In this document: positions 1-11,742 of the stretch, one piece after another
Position numbering within the stretch: the stretch's first letter is position 1
Layout: each line of letters starts with the position of its first letter
Assembly (NCBI GenBank): GCA_032207245.1
Contig: CM063509.1
Location: forward strand, 98,840,412-98,904,411
From: Pardosa pseudoannulata
Taxonomy: Eukaryota > Arthropoda > Arachnida > Araneae > Lycosidae
Length of the DNA: 64,000 bases
Reading direction: 5' to 3'
Notes under the pieces: model-generated
What the model was told of the DNA's origin: nothing
Seen by the model: the letters and a program-made list of their open reading frames with translations, nothing else
The model's database searches: none
Made by a program: the position numbers and the translations under genes

Positions 1-1450
1 CTTTCTGGAATATGTTTTAAATTACGTGCTAAATTACTAAAAAATTACAATTTTTGCTTTAAAATTTAAAAAAAAATGTAAAGGATTCTGTATAAAAAGT
101 GTCTTTTCTCATTTAAAATCTGTCTTTCTGAAATGGACTTTTCTTAAATTACCCAAAATATTCTCTACGGCATAATAACCTTGTAGAATGATGTTAATCA
201 ATTAACAAGTGTGAAGTAAAGTTTTATAGATGCACCAACTAGGATTTAATCCATTATTTTTAAAGCTTTAAAACTTTAATTAACTGAACAGTACAATCAG
301 ATTTTACCTTCTTGAATATGTTTTAAATTACGTGCTAAATTACTAAAAAATTACAATTTTTACTTTAAAATTTAAAATGTACAAAAAGGAAAAAATGAAA
401 GGGTATTGTGTCTCATTTAACATCTGTCTTTCTAGAAAGGTAAAGTTAAATTACCCAAAACATTCTCTACGGTAACATAACCTTGTAAAATGATCTTAAT
501 CAATTAACAAGTGTGAAGTAAAGTTTTATAGATGCACCAATTGGGATTTAATCCTTTATTTTTGAAGCTTTAAAATTTTAATTAATTAATTTGACAGTAA
601 AATCAGACTTTACTTTATATGTTTCAAATTATATACTAAATTACTAAAAAATTATAATTTTTACTTTAAAAATTAAAATGTAAAGAAACAATGAAAGGGT
701 ACTATGTTTCATTTAAAATCTGTCTTTCTAAAAAGGTCTTTAGTTAAATTACCTAAAACATTCTCTACGGCAACATAACCTTGTAGAATGATGTTAAACA
801 ATTAACAAGTGTGACGTAAAGTTTTATAGATGCACCAACTGGAATTTAATCCATTATTTTTAAATCTTTAAAATTTTAATCAAATGGACAATACAATCAA
901 GATTTACTTTATTGAACAGGTATAAAATCAGATGCTAATTTACAAAAGGAATTGCAATTTTTGTGCTACAATTTAAAATGTAAAAATAAATATGAAATGA
1001 TACTGGTCTCATTTAAAATCTATCTTTTTAAGAATGCCTTTTATTAAATAACCCCAAAACATTCTTTACGGCAACATAACCTTGTAGAATGATGTTAAAC
1101 AATTAACTAGTGTGACGTAAAGTTTTATAGATGCACCAACTGAAATTTATTCTATTATTTTTAAAGCTTTAAAATTTTAATCAAATGGACAGTACAATCA
1201 GGATTTAATTTATTGAACAGGTATAAAATCAGATGCTAATTTACAAAAGGAATTCCAATTTTTGTGCTACAATTTAAAATGTAAAAACAAATCTGAAAGG
1301 ATACTGTATCTCATTTAAAATCTATCTTTTTAAAAACACCTTTTATTAAATAACCCTAAAACATTCTTTACGGCGACATAACCTTGTAGAATGATGTTAA
1401 ACATCCAAGTGTGAAGTAACGTTTTATTAGTTGCTCCGACTGGGATTTAA
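1..1450. repeat. Tandem array, unit about 300 bp, five copies
   Basis: The landmark 'CTCTACGG...ACCTTGTAGAATGATGTTAA' recurs near 163, 465, 763, 1063 and 1366, a spacing of 298-302 bp. Copies differ by scattered substitutions and small indels. The array runs off the left edge of the window. No reading frame is conserved. Confidence 0.93.
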
Positions 1451-1956
1451 TCCATTATTCGTTAAACTTAGGTGTGGCCAAATGCTTAATGGATCGTAGT
1501 TGGCAATGAATGGTGATGTATAATCTTGTTATGACTCATATTTAAAAGCGTGTTATCATCGTGAAATAACTGTATCATTTTGTGGTTAAATATTACTGAG
1601 TTGTTATGCAAGAATCATAAGATTACAAACTTAATTACTTTCCATAATTGCAAAAAGAAAATTGTAAATAATAGGTTGATCTAAAGAAAAAATTTCAAAT
1701 TTTTTAATTATATCACTCCTTTTTTGCAATAGGACTTTTACTTTTTTTAATCTGGGATTGGTATTTATCTACAACAATATGTTGGAAATTTCGCTTTTCT
1801 TGCAGTTGGAAGACGACATGGAAAATTTCATTTTTCACAAAGATGATCACAGCCCCATTGGCAATTAGAGGTTCGTAAATTGCTGAACAGAAAACTACCA
1901 CACCTTTCGATTGTCGTAGTTCAGCTGATAATTTGGTTTGGTTTGGTTTGGAACGA

Positions 1957-2869
1957 TAGGGGAGACCGGGGCACCTTGGGACACTTTTCAGTTAAACATT
2001 TTTATGAATTTTTTTTTTTAAGCTAATTGAAAAAAATAAGTATGCATGCATATATTGTCATCATATCTGCTTCTTATAAACATTAAACCTACTTAATATC
2101 TCATTTAGTTAAAGAATAATAAAAGAAATAAAATACCTTTCCAATGTCCCAACCTGCCCCACTGTATGGGGTAGGTTGGGACACTAAACAACAAATACAA
2201 AATACTGTTCAAATTATTTTTATTAACTGTTATAAAAGAGAAATAGCTGAAAATTGATCAAGTTAATACATTTTTTAACAAATCTTATATTTGCAGCTGA
2301 TTCAAGCATATTAGTATTTACAGCAGAATACTTTCTGTTTATCTTGTTCTCACCATTTTTTTTCCGAAAAAAAAAATAGATTAATAGATTAATATTTTGA
2401 CATGTTAAATCAATTAAAAATTAGGCACCAAAATATTAATTATTTTGCTTGAATTGATATTTGTTTACACTTTTTAAAATGTCCCAAGGTGCCCCATCTA
2501 TGTGTGTCCCAACCTGCCCCATTTTACATAGTATATTTTGGTAACTAATTTACAGTTAGGCTTAACAACACAATTTATTTATTAGCATAGAAATAATAAT
2601 AAATTAATTTTCTTTCATAACAATACACTTTTTTTTAAATATTTTAATTTTTTTTCAAAAAAATTACTTTTTAAAATGCACATTGATGTAATTTTGGGTT
2701 CTTCAAAACAAAGAAAATGAAATTGTTCCTTACCTATAAGCACTATTTTCATCAAAATTCTTTGAGAAGTGAAGAGGAAGGCCATCTATCAATACACATG
2801 AAAACTAATTCCTGGTTGCAAATTAAAGCCTGAAAATAAAGGTGTCCCAAGGTGCCCCACTCTCCCCTA
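1957..2869. mobile_element. Non-autonomous element with 28-bp terminal inverted repeats
   Basis: The left end (1957-1984) and the reverse complement of the right end (2842-2869) both read TAGGGGAGA, two or three variable bases, then GGGGCACCTTGGGACAC. The outer TA on each side may be a duplicated TA target. The same GGGGCA/GGGACA core recurs inside, near 2146-2182 and 2479-2521. No transposase is present, so this is a MITE-like element of uncertain superfamily. Confidence 0.8.
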
Positions 2870-2918
2870 CGGTCTACTGTTTTCCTTACGAAGGCTCAGA
2901 TTTGGTCTTACAAATCTA

Positions 2919-3101
2919 CCCTCCTACGTCACCTACTTAACTCCATGTGAATTATTTCTTTGGGAATATGCCAAGGATTTTGTGTTCATGCCATCATTGG
3001 CTACAAGTTTGCCCAAACTTAAGACCGCGAGAAATCATAGTCCTCATCTATTACTTAATCCCTTTGAAATCGTCGTCCAAAACGAAGAGTTCTCTTTCTG
3101 A
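2919..3101 (+). pseudogene. Decayed mariner/Tc1-like transposase C-terminal fragment
   Basis: The frame through 2931 reads YLTPCELFLWEYAKDFVF, then MPSLATSLPKLKTARN, and stops at 3099-3101. This resembles the mariner/Tc1 transposase C-terminal motif 'LTPCDFFLWGxxKxxVxxPPLPxxLxxLK', with Glu in place of the usual catalytic Asp. Nothing upstream in frame is recognisable. It is a short relic directly beside the inverted-repeat element that ends at 2869. Confidence 0.65.
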
Positions 3102-3179
3102 TATTAGAACCAATATTTTCTATTCAATATTCTCTATAATTCTTTACATCACTAAATATTCGCAGATATCACGAATAAA

Positions 3180-5365
3180 TTCTCAGACGAAAAAACAAAA
3201 GATGCAATAAGTAGATCTTTCATTAATACAGATGTGTTTCCTATCCGCCTTTCCAGCAATTATTATTTCACAAATTAATAATCCATCTACAATAATATCG
3301 TTAAATGGATTTACAAAACAGGCAAGAGAGCCGAACTGAAATTGAAGAAAGCCACATTTACCAATCATTGTTATAATGTGTATCTATTCTTGTTTCCTAG
3401 CACTCATTTCTTTCTCTGTCCTGTAGCAGAATTTTGGATGAAAATTTAAAGGTACATTTTCTCTTAATTCTTACGAAATATTAAGCGATTTCATTATTAG
3501 TTAGACAATAAAAGTAATGCATCTGTTGAAGTAGATCTTTGTGTTAAAAGATTAGTTCCCAGCCGCCTTTCCAGGAATTAATATTACGCAAAGTGATGAT
3601 CCATCTACATTAATGTCACTGAATGGGTTTTCAAAACAGTAGGAAAACCGAACTGAAATTAAAGAAAGCCACATTTACCAACCGTTGTTATAATGTTTAA
3701 TTACTCTCGTTGCATAGCACTCAATTCTTTCTGTCTCCTGCAGAACAATTTTGGGTGAAAATTTAAAGATACATTTTTGCTAATCTTTACAAAATATTAG
3801 CAGATTTCAATACTAATTAGAAAATAGGCTTTGTTCCCAGCCGCATTTCCAATAATTATTATTTCACAAAGTGATGATCCATCTACATTAATATTGCTGA
3901 ATGGGTTTTCAAATCAGCAGGAAAATCGAACTGAACTTGAAAAAGAGCCGCATTAACCAACTGGTGTTAATGTTTAACTACTCTTGTTGCATAGCACACA
4001 ATTCTTTCTGTGTCCTTCAGCACAATTTTGGGTGAAAATTTAAAGGTACATTTTCGTTAATCTTTACTAAATATTAGCAGATGTCATTGTTAATTAGACA
4101 ATAAAACTAATGCATTTGTTGGAGTAGGTCTTTTTGTTTAACAGATTAGTTCCCAGATGTCTTTCCAGTAATTATTATTTCACAAAGTGATGATCCATCT
4201 AAAATAATGTCGCTGAATGGGTTTTCAAAACAGCAGGAAAATCGAACTGAATTTAAAAAAGAACCCCATTTACCAACCGTTGTTATAATATTTAATTTCT
4301 CTTGTTGCATAGCACTCAATTCTTTCTGTGTTCTTCAGCACAATTTTGGGTGAAAATTTGAAGATGCATTTTCGCTAATTTTTACGAAATATTAGCAGAT
4401 TTCATTATTAATTAGACAATAAAAGTAATGCATTTGTTGGAGTAGATCTTTGTATTTAAGATTAGTTCCCAGATGTCTTTCCAGTAATTATTATTTCACA
4501 AAGTGATGATCCATCTACATTAATATCGCTGAATGGATTTTCAAAACAGCAGGAAAACTGAACTGAATTTAAAAAAGAACCCCATTTACCAACCGTTGTT
4601 ATAATATTTAATTTCTCTTGTTGCATAGCACTCAATTCTTTCTGTGTTCTTCAGCACAATTTTGGGTGAAAATTTGAAGATGCATTTTCGCTAATTTTTA
4701 CGAAATATTAGCAGATTTCATTATTAATTAGACAATAAAAGTAATGCATTTGTTGGAGTAGATCTTTGTATTTAAGATTAGTTCCCAGATGTCTTTCCAG
4801 TAATTATTATTTCACAAAGTGATGATCCATCTACATTAATATCGCTGAATGGATTTTCAAAACAGCAGGAAAACTGAACTGAATTTAAAAAAGAACCCCA
4901 TTTACCAACCGTTGTTATAATATTTAATTTCTCTTGTTGCATAGCACTCAATTCTTTCTGTGTTCTTCAGCACAATTTTGGGTGAAAATTTGAAGATGCA
5001 TTTTCGCTAATTTTTACGAAATATTAGCAGATTTCATTATTAATTAGACAATAAAAGTAATGCATTTGTTGGAGTAGATCTTTGTATTTAAGATTAGTTC
5101 CCAGATGTCTTTCCAGTAATTATTATTTCACAAAGTGATGATCCATCTACATTAATATCGCTGAATGGATTTTCAAAACAGCAGGAAAACCGACCTGAAC
5201 TTGAAAAAGAGCCGCATTTACCAACCGTTGTTATAGCGTTTAACGGTTCTCATTCCATAGCCTTCAATTCTTTCTCCGCTCTGTAGCATAATTTTGTTTG
5301 AATATTTTAAGATAAATTTCCGCTAACCTTTACTAAATATTAGCAGATTTCGCAGACAAATACTC
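3180..5365. repeat. Tandem array, unit about 300-316 bp, about seven copies
   Basis: Units carry 'TTCCCAG..G.CTTTCCAG.AATTA' and 'GTGATGATCCATCTA'. The landmark CATTTGTTGG falls at 4431, 4747 and 5063, exactly 316 bp apart. The two units between these points look almost identical, while outer units are more diverged. This suggests recent local amplification in the right half of the array. Confidence 0.93.
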
Positions 5366-5794
5366 AGACGAAAAAAAAAAGATGCAAATTAATAGGTACG
5401 CGTGTTTGACCATACATGGCTGACTCCAGTTAACCTTGCGCAGTGCTCTTCACTTCAGGTCACTACAAGACGCTCTTTTCTTTCTCCTGAGATTTCTAGC
5501 TCTATGCATGCTGGGCACGCGCTCTTTACCCGGAATATTTACATTTTGGACTCGAGTGCGTTTTTTTTCTTTGTTTTTTTTTCGGCATAGTCAATTGGGA
5601 GACGTCGGGTTGACCTGAAATCAATAGAAGCTAGCTATCGGTTTGGCGGCGCGACTTAGAAAACTCTTCTGTTTTTTTTTCTTCTAATTTTTTTTCTCGG
5701 ACGAACATAGGTGCCGCCTGCGTATCGGTGAATGAGGAATAGAGAGCCTTCGGGTAAACGGGTTCCAGCATCAACTTTTTTTAGTTATCGCCTT
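5366..5794. other. Unexplained GC-richer stretch between two arrays
   Basis: This segment (notably 5395-5550 and 5590-5760) has more GC and CpG than its neighbours and several short open frames with no recognisable protein. It might be a regulatory element or an unrecognised upstream non-coding exon of the sog locus. I see no domain, splice-bounded frame or RNA fold that settles this. Confidence 0.3.
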
Positions 5795-7450
5795 TCACAG
5801 CTTGTTATTATTGCTATTATTTGCGCTTCTTAATTTGCATTGGAGAAATGTCACAATGAATTGCTCGCTGAATTATTCGCTGAGAATTTGTCGCTTGCGC
5901 TGGCTTGCTCTCTTTCTGCGATGAAATCATTGCATTGAAAATTCATTGATAAAATCGGTCCTTAATGTTTTATTGATTGTCGTAAATGGTCTTTAAGCGG
6001 CAGACTATCTGCAGCTGAAAATTATAATTAATATTGCGTCCTTCTTGAGTTATGGTATTTTGCTTTGCAAGATGAAATACATGTCGTTAAACGATGTCGA
6101 TTTATTATTTTATGCAGCATCAGTAACATTTTTTTCTGTATAGCATTGCGTACTAACTTTAAGCATCAGATATACGTTTTTCTACTGTGTATGACAATGA
6201 AATTTAAACCTACTTCTCATTGACAAACATATTGGAATGTACTGAAAAGTGTTCTAATCTTAGCGTAGTAAGGAATTGAAGAGCTGAAGAAAAATGTGTG
6301 CAAAAAGTGTAGTAATTGCGGACTAACATATTATTTTTCACAATAACCCGACATCGTTTTTCACAGCTTGTAATTATTGCACCTCTTATTTTTTTGGAGA
6401 AATGTCACAATGAATTTATCGCTGAATTTTCTCGAATTTTATGCTTACGCTAAATAATTTTCTTGTATCGCTGAATTTATTGCATTGAAAATTCATTGAT
6501 AAAATCGGCTGTTATTGTCTTGTTGATTGTTGTAAATAGTCTTTAAGCGGCAGACTATCTGCAGCTGAAAGTTATAATTAATATTGCGTCCTTCTTGAGT
6601 TATGGTATTTTGTTTTGAAAGATAAAATACATGTAGTTAAACGATGTCAATTTATTATTTTATGCAGCATCAGTAAATAAATTTTTGTGTCTATCATTGA
6701 GTACTAACTTTAGGCATGAAATGTACGTTTGTTTACTCTGTATAACAATGAAATTTAAACCTACTTTACATTGACGAACAAATTGTTAGGTACAGAAAAG
6801 TTTTCTAATCTTAACGTAGTTGAGAATTGAAGATCTGAAGAAAATTTTTTTTAAAGTGTAGTAATTGCTGTCTAACAAATTATTTTTATCACTAACCCCA
6901 CATCGTTTTTCACAGCTTGTAATTATTGCGCCTCTTAGTTTGCTTTGGAGAAATGTCACAATGAATTTCTCGCTGAATTTTTCCGATTTTATGCTTGCTC
7001 TAAATTTTTCTCTTTCATCACTGAATTTATTGCATTGAAAATTCATCGATAAAATCGGCTGTTATTGTCTTATTGATTGTTGCAAATGATATTTAAGTGG
7101 GAGATTATTAGCAGCTGAAAATTATAATTACTATTATATCTTGAGCTAATGGCATTTACTTTGCAAGGTAAAGTAGATGACTTTAAACGATATGAATTTG
7201 TTATTTTGTACAATTTATGTAACATTTTTTTCGGTACTGTATCGCGTACTAACCATAGACATCAGATTTATGTTTTCCTGTAGAGTATGACTTAATAAAA
7301 TTTAAATCTTCTATATATTGACAAATCAATATATAGTAGATTAATTATAGATGATTATCTGATATTATAGATGATTGTAATTTTCTGAAAAGTATTCTAT
7401 TGTTAAGATGGTTGGAGCAGATTCTGCAGAAAAGATTTGTTTATAAAACA
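5795..7450. repeat. Tandem array, unit about 549 bp, three copies
   Basis: 'TTGCATTGAAAATTCAT' recurs at about 5931, 6480 and 7030, and 'CACAGCTTGTAATTATTGC' likewise. The third copy is the most diverged and fades out near 7450. The remainder to 7752 is AT-rich with nothing recognised. Confidence 0.92.
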
Positions 7451-7752
7451 TGTAATAAATTTGGACAATAATACAATTATTTTCACCGTCTTTTATAAAA
7501 AATATCTGAAGCATAATTTAACTGTTACTTGGTGAATGAGAAAAGATAAGCCTTTTTAAAAAATAACACGGAGCATGGATTTTCCTATAAATCATTCACT
7601 TATATATTCCCGCAAGCTTTTTTGGCCGTTTAAGAGCATCATATAGTTCTACGCATGTAATCATATTTGAGAATTAAGAAAATCTAATAGGGCTTATGCA
7701 TGTTTTGAAATAATTAATATTGGCTGTAATAAATAAGTACAATTGTTTATAA

Positions 7753-8378
7753 CCCTCTGAGTGGAACACACCGACTAAAAAATGTCTCCAAAAATACGCT
7801 AAAGGTTTATTGTGTCAACGACCAAACCGTTCTATCATTTTTTACTTCACCCTTTGTCGACTAGAATGGAATACGGGAAACTCACCCGCGTTATCTTTCG
7901 GTTATAAATAGATATATAAAGAGATATTATAGATTGTTAATTTTTAATACACATAAAGCTCGTCAAGTTTCGAAGATCATTCCATAAGAAATAATGGATT
8001 CTAAAAGTACAAATAAAAATATTCTTTAAGAGAATTATTTATATATTTTTACGAAAGTTATCCAAGATATTTAAGTAGTGCAATTAGAGATACATCTGTT
8101 ACCCCAAACGAAATACTTCGAAATAGAGATTTACAAAGCCATGAAAAGCTATCAGCGTCTTTGTGCCTCAGGGAGTAGGGGTGCATCCCTCAATAAATGT
8201 CAGTCAAAGAGGGATGCAGTTTCTAAACAATCGACTTGAACCTCCTACCTCAAACACTGGTAGAAATGTACATTACATCCATTTTCGGAACGTTTTTGGA
8301 GGTCGAAAATTGTACGTGACAATCGCTTTGAAGATATCATTGGTTTGGCAGAAATGTACGTGCGAACCGCTTAGAGAA
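7753..8378. mobile_element. piggyBac-like MITE, copy 1
   Basis: The left end after an ATAA (mutated TTAA) reads CCCTCTGAGTGG. The right end before TTAA reads, in reverse complement, TTCTCTAAGCGG. A second copy lies at about 9893-10490 with a better right end (CCCTCTAAGTGG next to TTAA). TTAA targets plus CCCT-type ends indicate the piggyBac superfamily. There is no transposase frame; small ORFs inside look fortuitous. Confidence 0.75.
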
Positions 8379-8680
8379 TTAAATAACATAAAAATCTGTA
8401 TCTGACTTTCCCTAGCATATGTAATAATAGTAGTAATACATAGATATTAATCCTTTATAGTAGATAGTTAAGTCTGTTTGTAGTTTTATTGAAAAGCTAT
8501 GGATTTATGTAGGCTATTAGCAGAACAATAAAATTAAAAAAAAATTCTAAACTACCCTAAGTTTCTCATCAAAATCCGGGTTTTGATGAAAACCTCGATA
8601 AAATTGTGGTTTTTAATGAAACCCCCATGTGAATTGGTGGAGGTTTTTTTAAATCGGGTTTTTCTTCAAATCCTTGTTAA

Positions 8681-9243
8681 CACATTGCATGCGGGACACG
8701 TACTAGTACGTTTTCTGACGATTGATACTTGAGCACGGGTTACGTACTAGTACAGGTTAGTGTAACAACATGGTTTGTTTGTAGGTACAAAAGTAACGGT
8801 ATATACAGGAAAACGAAGCCGAATGTTCTTGTCTACGACATAGATTCTACGAAAATTTAGATCAATAAAAACTAGTTTTTACATTATTAGTTTTATGATT
8901 GGTCTTTTCATTTTTTAATAATGTAAAAATGTTTATATATAACATAATTCGAAAATAATTAAAACTATATTCTACTATTTCTATTTGATTTTTCTTATTT
9001 AAGATACTATTATAAATTTATCCACTAAAAAATATATTTCTTGTTTACAAAAATCTTATTTATAGGTTGTTATTTATATATTTCTATTTATTTATTTATA
9101 TATTTCAATATAAAATACGAAAAGTTGGTTAAAAATGAAATAATTTTCGATTTATTGAGGTTTAACTAAATAACTAAATTTACGTCCAAAACGCTCGCTG
9201 CCGGTACAATTCAGCTGCGAAATGTACCCGCACATAATATGTG
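8681..9243. mobile_element. piggyBac-like MITE, second family, with subterminal palindromes
   Basis: A TTAA at 8677-8680 precedes CACATTGCATGCGGGACACG. The right end, in reverse complement, reads CACATATTATGTGCGGGTAC, but its flanking TTAA is lost. The subterminal palindrome GTACTAGTAC occurs twice near the left end, about 36 nt apart. Related pieces occur in reverse orientation at 28193-28690, and a related longer element lies at 60859-61471. Confidence 0.7.
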
Positions 9244-9532
9244 AAGTTTCATGCTTATTTTAATGAGACGTGTAATCAAGTAGAAAAATATTAGACGGAT
9301 ATTTTCGAGATGTAGAATGTAATGAAATATTCGGTAATATCAGATTATAAATTATAAAATTTCCAGTACCGAACAGGTAAGCAGTAAAATTGGCTTTTTT
9401 GTAAATGACGTAGCAGCTTACGGAAATGTTTGGAACTGTATATTTGTTTTTGCTGTTAATATAGTTGTTCTACGGTAAAACTAATGTACAAAACAGATTA
9501 TTGAAAAGGTAGCATTCTGTTTGATTGTCCTT

Positions 9533-9764
9533 ATATTTATAGATTCTGATACTGTGATAATTCTGATACTCTGTGTCGCAAACTCGAGATTGATTTCGCT
9601 GTTTTTAGTTTTACGCGATTGGCAACGTAGAAAGAAATTGAGTTGAAAACAAAAATGGAGCGGTGATTGTCGTCGACTATGTCGAATATTTTTTTAAAAT
9701 TTATTTAACAGTTAATTTGGCTAAGTCTGGCACCTACACCGGACATGTATATTTATAACTACTA
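9533..9764. repeat. Dispersed repeat, left part, interrupted by a Helitron
   Basis: This segment, from 'TTCTGATACTGTGATAATTC' to 'ACATGTATATTTATAACTAC', continues after the Helitron at 11220-11385 ('TATAACATAATTGTCAGTGT' onward to 'AATTAAGGGTTAA'). The same sequence occurs uninterrupted at 22630-23068. The right end reads TTAACCCTTAATTT in reverse complement, which could be a piggyBac-type end, but the left end is unclear. Confidence 0.8.
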
Positions 9765-9850
9765 CTAGCATATAGCCCGTCATATGACGGGATCAGTAAA
9801 ATTTTTAATTTTCCAGAATTGTAAAGAACCCTATAAGGCAGGTAAAAAAA

Positions 9851-9892
<42 letters not shown>

Positions 9893-10490
9893 CGAGGAAA
9901 AGTCTAAAAAAAATACGCTAAAGTTTCATTGTGTCAGTGACCAAAGTGTACTATGGTTTTTTATTTCACCCTTTCTCGACTAGATTGGAATACGGGAAAC
10001 CCACCATCGTTATTGTCCCTTTACTTCCGGTTATAAATAGATATATAAATAGACATTATAGATTGTTAATTTTTAATACACATAAAGCTCGTCAAGTCTC
10101 GAAGATCATTCCATAAGAAATAATGGATTCTAAAAGTACGAATAAAACTATTTTTTAAGAGAATGATTTATATTCTTTTACGAAAATCATCCAAGATATT
10201 TAAGTGGTGAAATGAGAGATACATGTGTTACCGCAAACGAAATACTTCGAAATAGATTGACAAACCATGAAAAGCTATCGGTGTCTTTGTTCCTCAAGGA
10301 GTAAGGGCGCATCCCTCAATAACTGTCAAAGAGGGGTGCAGTCCCTAAACAATCGACCTGACCTTCCTACCTCAAAACTCCATTGGGGATAGCACTGGCA
10401 GAAATGTACACTACATCCATTTTCGGAACGTTTTTGGAGGTCGATGTCCATGACAACCGGTGGAATTGTACGTGCGAACCACTTAGAGGG
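9893..10490. mobile_element. piggyBac-like MITE copy 2, nested in the Helitron
   Basis: This segment parallels 7753-8378 throughout, for example 'GGTTATAAATAGATATATAA' and 'CATAAAGCTCGTCAAGT'. Its right end (CCCTCTAAGTGG in reverse complement) abuts TTAA at 10491-10494. The sequence after that TTAA matches Helitron sequence at about 43309 and 43508, locating the target. The left terminus is replaced by a T tract and short unrelated sequence. Confidence 0.75.
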
Positions 10491-10828
10491 TTAAAATTAT
10501 CACATGTACAATAACTCTTCAAAAATCCAATATGGATGCTCTATACTTTCCAGATCCAACCGCTGCATAGCTTCGAGGACAGAGGGGTAGATAACTTAAA
10601 CTATTATTACATTACGAGAAGAAAGTTTAAGGATACACAACATGAAATGTTTATGTGGCCAGGGACATCAGTAAAGCAATACGTGTATTTAATAAAATAA
10701 AAACAATAAAAATTATAAAAAGTTGAAAAAATAGTAAAAATTTATTTTAAAAATAATAAAACAGCTTTCGGAATAAGAATTTAAAAGAAAAAGCAGAAAA
10801 TATTAAATTTATTAGACATTAAAAAAAA

Positions 10829-10913
10829 TTGGCTGCGTCGGGGATCGAACCGTCAACCCGAGAAGTACGACGACCAAGTGGGCGGACATTCTACCAAACG
10901 TACAACGCCTGCA
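10829..10913 (-). repeat. tRNA-like segment inside Helitron copy 1
   Basis: In reverse complement this has GGTTCGATCCC, a perfect RNA polymerase III B box, with an A-box-like TTTGGTAGAATG about 45 nt before it. I could not fold a proper acceptor and T stem together, so this is a tRNA-derived relic, not a tRNA gene. The second Helitron carries the same segment at 38323-38407 with a damaged B box. Confidence 0.55.
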
Positions 10914-11385
10914 CGTTGTGAGCGAACTAATTAAAGTATATGAAGTCAGGTAGTCAAGTAGAAACAGTCCGGAAATTTAAATATTACTCTCCGCCTTTGC
11001 CATCCTATCAAGAATGAATTTCGTATAGAATAAGAGGAAGGAAAAAGCTTGAAATAATAGCATTAAACGCTTGAAAAGGGGGGATGGGGTGGATTTCGAA
11101 ATCGCTTTGAATTTTGCTAACCCTAACTTATGAAAAATCCAATATGGATTCCTGTGTCCATTCCAGGTACACTTCAGAAATTCGCAGACAGACAACTTAG
11201 GCCATTACTATATAGGGGATATAACATAATTGTCAGTGTTGTCCACAGCGGACATTAATTATCTCAAAAATGGAAAATGATATATTTTTTTGTTTATTTT
11301 ACAGAGATCCTAATGTAATAAAAATAACAGAAATTAAAAAATATTTGAAAAAACATCTTGTCAAATTAAGGGTTAAGAATAAAAG

Positions 11386-11742
11386 CTACTTTCTTTAGAA
11401 TCGGAATTGATTCTACCTTTGGGTTTAAGACTTCTAAATGTATATGTGTGTACGTCAGTATGTGAATAAACTCTTCAAAAGCTCTATTCATTTAGAGAAA
11501 AGAACACTCTGTGTTTGGTATTTTTGTGAAAATGACATGTTTTTATTTACATTTTCTGTGTGATTTCATCAACATGCCAAACTATGAACTGATAACCTAC
11601 GATTAGTATTTTTGTGAACTCTATTTACAATATATTTTATGACGAGAGGTAATGGTTACATCATGCGTCATTTCTACCTGAGTTTAGTTGTCTTGAAAAG
11701 GAAAATATAAAACTTAAAAGTGACCATGATGTATATGAAGCA
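11386..11742. other. AT-rich non-coding stretch
   Basis: Between the host repeat and the hAT-like element I see no conserved frame, RNA fold or repeat. The short gap 12489-12645 before exon 1 is ordinary intron ending in a pyrimidine tract. Confidence 0.5.

Larger units (their letters stand above)
9765..11219 (-). mobile_element. Non-autonomous Helitron, copy 1 (boundaries proven by empty site)
   Basis: On the minus strand the element starts TCCCCTATATA and ends with the perfect palindrome CCCGTCATATGACGGG (9776-9791), then seven bases, then CTAG. It is inserted between A (9764) and T (11220), as Helitrons do. The related copy of the host repeat at 22855-22870 lacks the element exactly at this A|T. 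It carries a nested piggyBac-like MITE, a T tract (9855-9892) and a tRNA-like segment, but no Rep/helicase gene. Related copies lie at 37719-38711 and 42838-44207. Confidence 0.88.

Noticed and set aside
1931..1951. GGTTT repeats as a complete SINE on the minus strand
   Set aside because: Only the simple tail-like motif is present; nothing of the SINE body is nearby.
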